Assembly (NCBI GenBank): GCA_033085395.1
Contig: JANQBS010000079.1
Location: 62,001-126,000, forward strand
Direction: 5' to 3'
Length of the DNA: 64,000 bases
From: Xanthoparmelia taractica
Taxonomy: Eukaryota; Ascomycota; Lecanoromycetes; Lecanorales; Parmeliaceae
Below, piece after piece: positions 46,631 through 57,692 of the stretch. A program made the position numbers and the translations under genes. The notes below the pieces were generated by a model that saw nothing but the letters and a program-made list of their open reading frames with translations, was not told the origin of the DNA and made no database searches. The number at the start of each line of letters is the position of its first letter. Position 1 is the first letter of the stretch.

Positions 46631-48412
46631 GGGTGCGATATGCCAGCAGTAAGGTCAAACAGTATTTGCTGAACAAGAGATCAGGTCATCGATCTCAAAC
46701 CGTGGGGAGCGAAGAGCCTTACTTGAAAAAGTCCAAATAACCCAACTGCTAAAGCACTGAGTCAAGTGCAGTGATGAGGTTGTCTGGTTAATGTCCAGAG
46801 TACCCGAGGTGTGTAATGATCCCAACAAGCTCTGTTAAGAAAAGTATCGATAAGGGAGGTTGGCGATGGCTGAGGCGGTTAACAAAGGTCAGTAACCGTG
46901 AGCCAAAGTCTCTCTGTGTAAATGCCATGTATGCGAATATTTATATCTATATTTATATATGCTAAGCGACAGATCAATGGAGAGAGGCTTACTTTGTAGT
47001 TCAGAAGCGGCTTCCCTGTCCGAGAGAGTCTCTAAGATGAACACGCAAGTGTTTGGAGTATGAAAGGTGCTAGTGAAGGATGATGCTTGGGAAGGGGGCT
47101 GGAGAAGTAGAAGATACTCGTAAGAGGTCGCAGTAACTAATATCCTATCTCAAGCAAAGCTTTCTATCACGCTCTGTGAATTTTCTCAAGTCTCTCTCTG
47201 ATTGTACAAGAAGAATAAAAACTTCCTATTTACCCATCCGTCTACTATATACTTATTCACGAAATAATCCATTATTTCCCCAACCTGCAAAACTTTCTCA
47301 CACCCATTGTCTCAAAAACCTCAATATAATGCTCTTTCCATTCTTTATTTTTGTGCCCAATTAGGTCAAGTACGATGCCAAGACTCCCAACTCGCTCTAC
47401 CTTGCAAAATTAAATGCAATATAAGGTACCTTATCCAACATGGAGCCATGAATGAAAGAATTTCGCTCATATCTGAACGGTAAAATCAGGGTTCTAGCCT
47501 AAGAAAGAGAGAGAGCCCCGCACGCTAGCTCCAGGAATGAGCGGATTCGTCGAGAGAAAGGCAAGCGGCGTTCCAGGCGCTTTTAACTCCCGATAGACCG
47601 AATTGTTGCGCACTGATGTTGGTATGGCGCCCAAACCCCAAAGCCTGGTTCTTTGTATTCGCTTCCACTCATACGTGGCGGAACTCATACCTCCAGTCTG
47701 ATTGCGTTAAGGGAGGGACGAGGGACGAGAACATTCTCGCTGCCTGCAGTACCAGCTGCGTGCCTAGGAATACTACATTTACTAATCCCCGTTCCCACAG
47801 TCATAGTCCAAATTTCCGAGAAGGTCGTCACGGTTTTCCCCACTGACCTCTTACATCTTCACCACAGGAGCTACTTCCTGATTCCACAAGAGGCCTGGGC
47901 CTGCGTGTTCGAAGTGTATCGCTGTTGCTGGAAGGCCTATTGGGATGGAACTCTTTGGAAGTGGGTACGATGATGTCTGAGTGCAGCTAGTGAAGTGGGA
48001 AGATACTTTGTGGAGGAATGAGAACTCCAGACTGTTCTGAATACTGTAGTGCATGAGTTCAACGCCTTGGGAGATTCTGTTCCATTATATGCATTCCAAA
48101 GCGACCTCAGCACACTCAAGTGGCTCTTGTGCAGGAGAGTCCGCTCAGGCAGCCGATAATGTCACCAACGCACTCTCCATACTCCTCTTCTCCATCCTTT
48201 CTCGTTAAATATGTTCGCGCTCAGCATACATGAGGTGATAGACCTCGCCAACTTCGGGCATTCTCATATGTGATATTGAGAATATTTGCAAAGGATGAGG
48301 AAATCCCGTCAATTGTCCGGCTATGTACACACCTGCCGCCCTAAGGCTTCCTGTAGAGTGATGAGTCTGACTGAGTGAAGCTGTGTTCCACACTCTGCTT
48401 GCGATTCTCCAA
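46631..48412. other. Intergenic region left of the retroelement
   Basis: About 1.8 kb, of which 48205-48417 is the tail of a broken RING-like frame (separate entry). The rest has only short open frames on both strands (for example minus 47494-47688) without domains. AT-rich patches occur near 46930-46965 and 47160-47350. No tRNA or repeat recognised. Confidence 0.4.
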
Positions 48413-48417
48413 GCCAT
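48205..48417 (-). pseudogene. 3' part of RING-like pseudogene, cut by retroelement
   Basis: A 71-codon minus-strand frame reads from the insertion site (48417) to a TAA at 48207-48205. When the retroelement and one copy of its GCCAT duplication are ignored, this frame joins exactly with the frame ending at 55003 (ACC ATG GC/T TGG AGA). It encodes AWRIASRVWNTASLSQ and continues to HLMYAEREHI without stops. See the partner entry at 55003-55790. The product of the intact gene is not known to me beyond the RING-like N-terminus. Confidence 0.6.
48413..48417. repeat. Target-site duplication GCCAT (left)
   Basis: GCCAT precedes the 5' LTR and is repeated at 55003-55007 directly after the 3' LTR. 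Five base pairs is the usual size for LTR-retrotransposon integrases. Confidence 0.93.
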
Positions 48418-48625
48418 TGTTACGAGTGTGACGACTACATAGGCCTGCAACACCAAGTCGGCTTACCTTCCCAATTGGGACTACGGCTTTCCTTCCCAAT
48501 TGGGACTAGCCCCTATAGGCCTTGGCGTCCCTTATAGATATTTCTTCCCAGCTAGATAGTTTCTTCTTAGACTTAATTTATTCGTTACACACTATTATTA
48601 ACTTATTCTAATTATAGTCCTAACA
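48418..48625 (+). repeat. 5' LTR (208 bp) of Ty3/Gypsy element
   Basis: Begins TGTTACGAG and ends TCCTAACA, with TGTTA/TAACA inverted termini. Same length as the 3' LTR (54795-55002). The outer ~120 bp are identical between the two; the inner part differs only by C/T and G/A changes, with the AT bases always in this copy. Confidence 0.95.
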
Positions 48626-51600
48626 TTAAATTAAGTTTTATCTCCTTATTACGCTCGTGAGACGTGCGAGTTAAAAGAATTCGTTTACGATGTGATCGAC
48701 GACTTCGAAAGACACTAATACGCATTATCTCAGATATCTCTTAAATTATACGAACGTATTATTAGAAGGTCTAAATTATACGGAATTACTAGAGACTCGT
48801 TAGCAAGCGAGATTAAAGAAATTATAATAAGATAGCTCTTAAATTATACGAAGTGCCTTTTCACAGTTAAATATCAATAATATAATATCTATTTATTTAA
48901 CACTCGGCCCCGCGGCGCGACTGTGAGTCACGCGATTAGTCTATCGATTAGTGTACTCTAAACGTATTTTTAACACGATTTAGTCGTTTTATTATTAATT
49001 AGTATAGTAGTTAAAGTCGTACATATGCGCTGGCAAGAATTACTTATATAACTTATTTCTCAACGCCACGTATTGATAGAGCGTTCTCTTAAGTCTATTC
49101 GACTGCAAGTATATCTTATTTAAATAATTATTACGTGTGTTATAATCGGCTTAAGACACTCATTATAAACTCAGCTAAGTTCGTTCTTATCGTATTAATT
49201 TTAATCTCGACTTAGACGAGTTTCGTATAAAAAAGTAATTCTATTTAAAAGTTCGAAGAAAATTATTACTTTCTTATAAAATCGAACGATATCTTAATAT
49301 TATATTACACACTTAATAATCTATTTATAGCTTCTATAGAATATCTTAAAATACGAAGTAAGACGCGAAAGGTCCCTAGGCGGAAATAGATCTCGTAATC
49401 TATCTCACGCTACTTCTCAATCTAGAACGTTATCTTAAAAATACTCTAAATCGACGAGTATTTATATTATTTAGAAATACTCCCCGCGCGCCTAAGAATC
49501 TTATCTTCGTCTAAAATATAGTCACTTAGAAATAGCTAATTTAGTAAATTAATATAAACTCTAAAGAGTTTCTAATTATTCTGAATAAGCTTCGCGAATA
49601 GCGCGATCTCGAGATAAAAGTTACTTAATTATACGACTCTCTACTTAAAGAGAATTCGAATTATAAATTAAAATATAAAAGAGAATAAAAGAAGAAGAAG
49701 AAGACTAGAACTATACTCGATCGACTTTAAGTAGTCTATAATTATTTATAATAACAAGTGTAGAATCTTTAGTATTAACTTCGAAGATCTCGCGAGAGAT
49801 CTATTAATTTGATATAGATTTAAGTTCCAGCTAAACGCTTCGAGAAGTTTTTCTATCTTTTAATATTAATTAATAATAAAGAATCTTAATAAGATAACTA
49901 AATTAATTAAATATTTAATAAATTAAAGGTTAATTAAGATTATTTCGATAATAAGATAGCTAGAATCGCTTACGTTAAGTCTCGTACTAATGGAAAAGTA
50001 GCTAAAGTTATCTATACTCGATCTTATCATCTGAGCTTCGATCTCTATTAAATTATTAATAAGATTCTAAACGATCTATAAAAATTATTTGAGAACTCGA
50101 ATTATAAAGTAAATAGAGCTCGCGAGTATAAGGTCTTAAAGTAGAAAGATCTTTCGTTTAGCGATTTCTATTAAGACTTTAGACGTCTCGCTATAAAATT
50201 AAGTGTGTTAAATAAAGTTTAACTTCGGGATATAAATAAGAAGCTCGTCTCTTATCTTCGTACGATCTAGACTAACTTTTTTATCGAGTTTATTACGATA
50301 TTCGTTTTGAAAGTATTCTTAACTCGAACGAATAATAAATATCGTATTATATATTAGAAAAAGGTAGTTAAGGAGATTAAGAACGTAATAAATAAGGTAC
50401 GAGTCTCTAAGCGTGTAACGTTTATATCTAATTCTATAAATATCTTCTTCTCTCGAACGAATTCGATTTCTCGACGCTTCTCTCTCGCTATAAAGTAATA
50501 ATAGCGAAAGACTATTAAGGATTAGAAGAAAGATATCTACTATATTTGTTATGAGAAGGGACACTTATTATCCGCTTATTTAAAACGTTAATCTTCTTAT
50601 CGAGTTAATAAAATAGAAAATTAGAATAAAGAGAATTTCGTGAAATCGAAGTCTAAATCGTTCGATTCGAAAAACTCGTAATCTTATTTATAGTTACGAA
50701 TTAAAGTGAGATTCTATTCTTATGTAATCTCGAAGAGACTCGATATAAGTTATTCGCAGCGAAATCGTTTCTAGTTCGAGAAAGTCTAACTTTCTAAGAA
50801 AAAATCTATTACGTTTAAATTCTTATCGATATCGAAACTATTAAGTACGCGTTTATTAATAAACGTCTAATTCACGAGATTTATTAGTTGCTAAGTATAT
50901 AATTCGTTTTTCTTATAAAGTCTAGACTAATTCGAGACTATAACGAATAACTTAGCAAAAAGTTTATTACGCACGTTATATATTTAAATCTTATTCTTTC
51001 GAGATATAAGAAACTTATAATTTTAATGTTTATAGCGAATTTAAGATAATATATAGTTATTCTAGACAAATTATAAATAAATCGCTTTAATATACTTCTA
51101 GATATAAGTAATAATTTTATTCTCTTTCGAGATTATTCGTTATAAATTTCCTCTATTTTCATTACTTATTTATTTGTGAAATTAACACTCTCGATCGAGA
51201 CTTCTAAATTAATTTAATCTCGACTAAAGATTTTTACTCGCCTATAATCTACGCCTAAGAATTATTTATTTTTTATTTATAGCATCGCTATTATTCTCTT
51301 TGCGATACTAGCTAGATAGACGAAGTACTCTAAGACTCGATTATTCGCGATATCGATAAAAGATATCGATCGAGATCTAATATATAACGCTAAGTTTAGA
51401 GTGAAAGAAATTAGTTTTTCTTTTATAGAGACTACTATTTAGAATCTAGACGACGTTAAGAAGCTACTATCTTCTTAGTATTATAAGTTCTTAGACGTCT
51501 TTAATCATTTTAAAGTCGATTAGCTTTCTTCGTATCGCTCTTATAATTATAAGATCGAGTTTATCGATAACTTTAAGTCGTCTTAGAGTCGCGTCTATTA

Positions 51601-52926
51601 TATATCTCTTTATAAGCTTTAGAAGATTAAAGAGTATTTAATAGATAATCTATTTAAGAACTTCATCACTTTTAATAAGACTTCTTATTCGTTATTAATT
51701 CTATTTGCTCTAAAGATTAACGATAATCTTCGTTTCTATATAAACTATCGGAAATTAAATATTATAACGAAACGTAATCAATATTTACTTTCTCTAATAA
51801 AGAAAGTTATTAATAAGATTAAAGAATATCGTTATCTTACTCGTCTAAATATTATCGCCGCATTTAATAAGCTACAAATAGATCTCGATAATAAGAATTA
51901 TATAATCTTTATTATAGCTCTCGAAGTCTATAAGTATTAAGTATTATTCTTCGAACTAATAAATAAATCGAGTACTTTTCAATAATACATTAATAATATT
52001 CTATTCGATTTTCTAAACGACTTCTATTATGTCTATTTAAACGATATTCTTATCTATAATTAAAAGAAGACGAAATATTAAAAGCACGTTAAATAAGTTC
52101 TTTAACGTCTGTGAAAGATTAGTCTATAGATAAATATAAAGAAATACGAATTCAATGTAAAAGAGATCGTGTTTCTAGAAATTATTATATTAGAAATTAA
52201 TCTACGAATAAATTCTCGTAAGATCGAGATTATATTTAATTAAAGTATCTCTACGAATCTAAAGAAGATTCAAGATTTCATAGAGTTTATAAACTTTTAT
52301 TAACGCTTTATTTATAAGTTTTTTAAGTTAATTAGATCTCTAATTAATCTCACGAAGAAGAATACTTTCTTTATCTAAAATAAGATCTACGTTAAGTCGT
52401 TCGACGATCTTAAAAAGCGTGTAATTACTATTTTAGTGTTACGTTACTTTAATTTTAAACGTTAAACTATTTTTAAGACTAATTCTTCTAATTATATACT
52501 AGAAGAAATCTTATCTTAATATAATAACGACGAAGTTTTATATTCTATAATATTTTATAGTAAGAGTATAATTTTAGTGGAATATAATTATTATATCTAT
52601 AATAAGAAGTTGTTAGCGATTATTCGATGCTTCGAATACTAGCGACTCGAATTGAAATGCATCGAGCTATTTATTTAAGTGTTTACTAATTATTAGATCT
52701 TGAAAATCTTTATGGAAAATAAGAAGCTTACGCGACGTTAAGCTCGCTATCTAGATATTCTTTCTAAATTTAACTTTTAGATTATTTTTCGTGCGAGAAT
52801 AGTTAATAGCAAAGTCGACGCCCTAATTAGAATATTATTATTTATCTCAGCGAACGAAGCTGATAAAAGAAGTTAACATTAATATTAAACGATTCTCACC
52901 TCGAATCGCGTTTAAATTCGAGTTAT

Positions 52927-53081
52927 TGTCATGGAATATTTAATCATATGAACGTAGGGCTGGTCATGACTAGCCTTGGCGCTCGCTTCTCCGTACTTAG
53001 CTGGCGCACACACGTAGAAAAATAAAACAATTCATACATACCACACTCATTATTGACCACATCAATATTTGTTCCTTGATA
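52927..53081. mobile_element. Nested 155-bp LTR-like insertion
   Basis: A GC-richer island inside the AT-rich element. It starts TGTCATGG and ends CCTTGATA, and is flanked on both sides by GTTAT (52922-52926 and 53082-53086), which looks like a 5-bp target duplication. TG...(C/T)A ends with TGTCA/TGATA near-inverted termini suggest a solo LTR whose final CA was changed to TA; a MITE is the alternative. An 18-bp near-palindrome (52958-52975) lies inside. Confidence 0.65.
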
Positions 53082-54794
53082 GTTATAGAGCTCGAAGAAG
53101 ATCTATTTGAACGAATTTATAAGGTTAATTAAGAGAACTTTATATGTAACGAATTTCGTGAAGCAATAAGTTATAATTAGATTAAATTTCATAATTATAC
53201 GCTAAGTCGATATTATATCGTTGATAGAACTCTCTTTAAGAACGAACTGCTATAGGTCTCGACCGAGTTTTATATGAAGCTATTAAGAGAGATTTATAAT
53301 TAATCTTCTAGTAATTATCTAGAAATATAAAGAACGATTAATTTACTTCTACATTACTACTATTAATCTAATTACGTCAACACGGTTAAATAGTATATTC
53401 GTAACTATTATTACTATTAACGTAGTAAGACCCCTCGAGATAAAACAAATGAACTATTAATATTACTCTTAATTTCTTAAGATCGTTGATAGAATATTTC
53501 TATAAATTTTATTATCGATCTACTCTTATTAGACGATTTTAACGCTATTTGTATTCTTATATATCGTCTTACGAAGAAACGTTACTACGTGTTCTATCAC
53601 TAGAGAGATAACGATTATTTATTCGAGAATCTCGTTTGAATTCTTATATGAAATCTTTTTCGACTATATGAGTTATTATAGTCGCTTATATTAGATAGAA
53701 GTGTATAATTTATATCTATACTCTAGAAAAGTTTCTATAAGCGACTACGCGTTAAGATTAATTTATTTACTATATATTATTCTAAAATGAACGACTAGAT
53801 CGAGAGAACTAACTAGAATATGAAGCGAGATCTTTATATCTATTATAATTACTTGCAAGACGATTAAGTTAAATGAATTCTTATAATAAAATTTAATAAT
53901 AATAATAATATCTCGTTCGCTATATCTCTCATCTTCTTCTACTTTAATCGAGGTTTTTATTCTCGCATATTCTTCGATCGGGATTATACTTCTTATAAGA
54001 CCACACGCGAGCGCTTATAAGTCTTAAAGATACAAGATATTACGATTAAGATAAAGGGGATTCTAAAGTTTAAACGATCTTAATTAGCGAAAACACATAG
54101 AGCTATAAAGATATAGACGAATAAATATCGTAAGAAGATTACTTACGACGTGGGAAACTAAGTTTAGCTATCGTTTAAAAATATTAGAATCGAACGCCTC
54201 TATAAGAATCTCGAAGATAAGTAATTCGATCTATATAGAATAATTAAACGAGTCGATACCTTATATCGTTTAGAACTCTCTTATAGTATAAGAATTTATT
54301 TAATCTTTAGTCTTAAGATACTTAGGTCTACGACTATAGACTCTTTATTAAAATAGAAGCACGATTCTCTTAGATCTATAATAGTTAATGAAAAAGAGTT
54401 ATAAGACGTGAACGATATATTGAACTTTAGGCGTTACTATGGACGACTTTAGTATAAGATTAAATGAATCGATCTAAATAGAGATAATAATTAATACTAT
54501 ATCGATTAAGATAAGTTCGAAGGCTTTAGAAAAGTGATGAATGAATTTCATAGACGATATCTCAACAAACCGCGCTAGGCCCGATATGGAATCAGACTTC
54601 GATTAATTTTTATTTATTATTTGAATCTATTCGCCAGCACTGCGATAGACTCAGCGAAGAAACCCGGTCAGTCGCGTCACACCTCGTTTCTACACAAAAT
54701 AGTATGCGTTTCTTCTAGGCGTTCTGGATTATTTCTATATACGAATACTATTCTTCTACAGCGCTGAGATATCGCTATTCGAGGGGGGGGGTAA

Positions 54795-55002
54795 TGTTAC
54801 GAGTGTGACGACTACATAGGCCTGCAACACCAAGTCGGCTTACCTTCCCAATTGGGACTACGGCTTTCCTTCCCAATTGGGACTAGCCCCTATAGGCCTT
54901 GGCGTCCCTTATAGATATTCCTTCCCAGCTAGATAGTTCCTCCTTAGACTTAATTTATTCGTTACACACCGCCATTGACTTGTTCTGGTTGCAGTCCTAA
55001 CA
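54795..55002 (+). repeat. 3' LTR (208 bp) of Ty3/Gypsy element
   Basis: Begins TGTTACGAG directly after the polypurine tract and ends TCCTAACA before the right GCCAT duplication. It retains C and G at every site where the 5' LTR has T or A, so it is the less mutated copy. Confidence 0.95.
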
Positions 55003-55790
55003 GCCATGGTGGTGATGATCCCGAGGATGGCGAATTTGTCACGATATTTCGAGCGGATATACGTTTGGTATTCGAGCTCGGGTTCCCGGGATGTCAGCTG
55101 GAGGCTGTCGTCAAGTCCAATAAGCGTTTCGATGTTGAAGACCTAGCTTGAATCATACCGAATATCGTCATCGATGATTGCCTTCCAATCGGTTAAGAGG
55201 TTGTGGGTATTTTGATTATGAAGCCTGTCGACGTCGTCTATGATCCCTCATATCTCTCTTGGACATCTGGTATACCACGTACTCATCCTCAGTCCCGCAG
55301 GGCAACTAAAGCAACGTAGATGCACACAGCAACAATGCAGTGGTGGCCGTGATTCTGGAAGATGGCGTTGAAAGGCCTCGAGGTTAAAAGACTGGCAGCC
55401 ATACGTGCAGCAACATGAGCGATTGTAGGCTGTAAGCGCAGCTGAGTGCACTAGTCATCGCAGAGAAGCCTCGTGTCTAGCAGGTAAGCCACAATGCCGT
55501 CGACGGGGCCATTCCAGATAGTAGCGGATCGTCTGGGCCCGACCCGTTCGAACCTGCCCCGTTCCTGGCTCCATAATGGCGTGCACGAGATGGGCCCGAG
55601 ACTGCGCCGGAAAGAAGACATGTCGGCGTAGTGTGCAAGTATTGTGAGAACGGAGCCACTAAGCAATTGATCCGCTGCCACCGATGTGCTTGCACGGCAG
55701 GCGTACTGCGAGCTCGACAAGGCTGGTTTCTTCGTTCATAGTGCCGCATTTCTCCATGCAGGCGATCCTTTTTTGTTCCTCGTTATCTTT
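55003..55790 (-). pseudogene. 5' part of RING-finger-like pseudogene
   Basis: One minus-strand frame runs from about 55790 to the retroelement at 55003, with four in-frame stops: TAG at 55661-55659, TGA at 55457-55455, TGA at 55250-55248 and TAG at 55145-55143. The start of the frame resembles a RING-H2 domain: CMEKCGTMNEE, then VRLPCKHIGGSGSIA, stop, WLRSHNTCTLRRHVFFPAQ. Expected zinc ligands are missing (the Cys before IxxW is Ser, and CPLC reads CTLR). Downstream coding sequence (IETLIGLDDSLQLTSREPEL, then KYRDKFAILGIITTMA) continues in phase across the empty insertion site into 48417-48205. RING proteins are normally E3 ubiquitin ligases. The RING assignment rests on spacing and hydrophobic context only. 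Confidence 0.6.
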
Positions 55791-57692
55791 GGGCGCGGTT
55801 GTGAACTCGAAAGAGTCCACGAAGGAACGTATTGGCCATGATATACAGGAGGACGGATAGTGGGCGAAGGTTCTGCGTGTAAATCACGAGTTGATATTAA
55901 ATTCGAATATACGGGTTGGACTTGCGGGATGAGGAAGATCAAGGTTTAACAGGGATCTCACCTCAAGTTCTGAAGGGTTAAGACATAGAGCGCGCGTAAA
56001 GCGTTCAAATTTTAGTACACACACACCCTTTAGTGTCAGAGCTTGACACAGAAGTCTTCATACACAACTACTGGCGTTGGTGGATACGACTCTCTACCCT
56101 AAGTGTAAAGTAGCCTCCGCTTATGTCTAGTTCTCTTGGTAGCTGCCACAAGTCTTCTTTGCATCTCACGCACATATCTTGATTGGCTTTTCTTATCCAC
56201 GTGGTTCAAACCCCCTCTTCGCGCCCTATAATAACTACTACACTGCTGGCTGACTGCTGAAGGAGCGTCGGCCGGAGCGACCAGTGTTGCAGAGTGGGAA
56301 CTTGCCTTTGGTCTATCACATACTCAGTACCTAAGTGGCGACATGTGCTTGCCTTGTAGAAGCGCCCTGGAGCTTTCGGAGTATTCTGATCTCCGTAATG
56401 GAAAATCTTCTGTTTTCGACATGCAAATTTCCTTACTCTATCATGAGAACGGGGACTGGGCAGCTAGTCCGGCTTCTTCTTTGTTGGCCACGCTCTCGCG
56501 CTGCTAATATGGCTGAGGGTCATCTTTTATAGCTGTTAATCTGATGCATTGTAAATTGCCATCGCCTGCACTTTTCTCAATATCTCGAGCAAGCTTTGGC
56601 TTGGAAGAATACTTGGTAGTTTCTTCTCGCTAGGACAACCACTTGCCGTATAGGACTCATGAGCTATCTCGCACCGCAACTCAAAGTCAATTGGGAGCAA
56701 TGTGTACATTCAATTGAATGTACATCTGCTCTGGGATCATGTCCATCATGTCAGTGACATTCCCGGTCACAGGCTTTTTGCCAACGTTTGCTGACACCTA
56801 TGTTCGAGTGACATTAGACCTCGGTATGTTGTGTGCTTGTTGTGTGCTCACATCGACACACTTACACGCGACGTCAAGCGCTTGTGTAATGGCAATGTTG
56901 TAACTGACGTACGATTGGATGTCCTTAGCACCACGTTGGACGACCCGATAGAGAGTACGTTGGCTTTAATAGTCTCTTAGGACTCGCTGAGGAGTCCGAA
57001 CAAAGTTCTCATGCAAAAGCCAACAGTAGAGAGGTCATGTAGGTGATTTCATAAAATAATGATTCTAAGATCAAATATCTAAGAGTTATAATATCTATTG
57101 ATTACTATTTACGTATAATATTGCATTGAGTAATTCTTCTTTTATATCAGGTGCTGGTAAAACTCTCTTCTACGCAGCGTATCTTCGAACTTCACCTGCG
57201 TTATCGGTTTGGTCAGATTGCTCAGCCTTATTGATTATTAATCGTGATGAAAGGGCCGGGATTATATGTCAGTACAGATTACCGCCGCCGAGCTTTCAGC
57301 CAAGGCAACTCAGACCCTTTTGACTGCTCCTCATTATTCACGTTTCCATCCTGCGCGCTCTCTCCGATGCAGGCGCGTTCGCAGGCGGGCTGCTATCGAG
57401 TGGGATCATCGTGATATCCCTGGTGTAACGATCCTTCATGTTGTAATCCTGCGCGGCCGTTTGCACGCATTGTTAGCGGCTGTTGACCGCGAAGTCATCC
57501 CAAACACCAGCAGAAAGCCAAATACCTCGTACCGTGGAGCACTAAGTCACGTCGGCAACCTACCTTTATCTATTACCTCCAAGGCTGGAAAGGCGAAGAG
57601 ATCAGCGATTAGCCCAGACTGCCCCTACCCCACTCTATCCTCTTAGTCAATCTATTGTGGAGCTGTGTTTCAGTTTTTAGAGTTTTGATAGT
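55791..57692. other. Intergenic region with a hairpin and a P-loop-like scrap
   Basis: No intact gene. At 56959-57024 a 9-bp perfect stem encloses a second hairpin (see findings). At about 57150 a frame reads SGAGKTLFYAAYLRTS just after a CAG acceptor-like site, resembling the start of a NACHT P-loop, but it soon meets stops. Further frames to 57650 are uninterpretable. Possibly the remains of another NLR-like gene; evidence is weak. Confidence 0.4.

Larger units (their letters stand above)
48418..55002 (+). mobile_element. Degenerate Ty3/Gypsy chromovirus LTR retrotransposon
   Basis: 6,585 bp including two 208-bp LTRs. The ~6.2-kb interior is extremely AT-rich and stop-laden but still shows the gypsy order on the plus strand. 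A zinc-knuckle relic lies near 50525-50575 (CYEKGHLLSAY, with a Cys changed to Tyr). Reverse transcriptase runs from about 51715 (FYINYRKLNIITKRNQY, then LTRLNIIAAFNKLQ) to the catalytic-box relic near 52020-52070 (YLNDILIYN, where the family has YLDD). RNase H is about 52470-52860 (NYYIYNKKLLAIIRCFEY). The integrase catalytic end is about 53740-53950 (NYLQDD, FNRGFYSR). A chromodomain is near 54385-54570 (DILNFRRYYGRL). A G-rich polypurine tract (54781-54791) abuts the 3' LTR. CpG is kept while TG/CA is scarce, as expected from RIP at CpA. Non-functional. Confidence 0.93.

Noticed and set aside
50319..50564. 81-aa minus-strand ORF inside the retroelement
   Set aside because: Antisense to the decayed gag/zinc-knuckle region; a chance frame in AT-rich sequence.
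56988..57010. CTGAGGA string resembling a hammerhead ribozyme core
   Set aside because: No proper stem II or GAAA/cleavage triplet in the required places; it is better explained as the loop of a simple hairpin.
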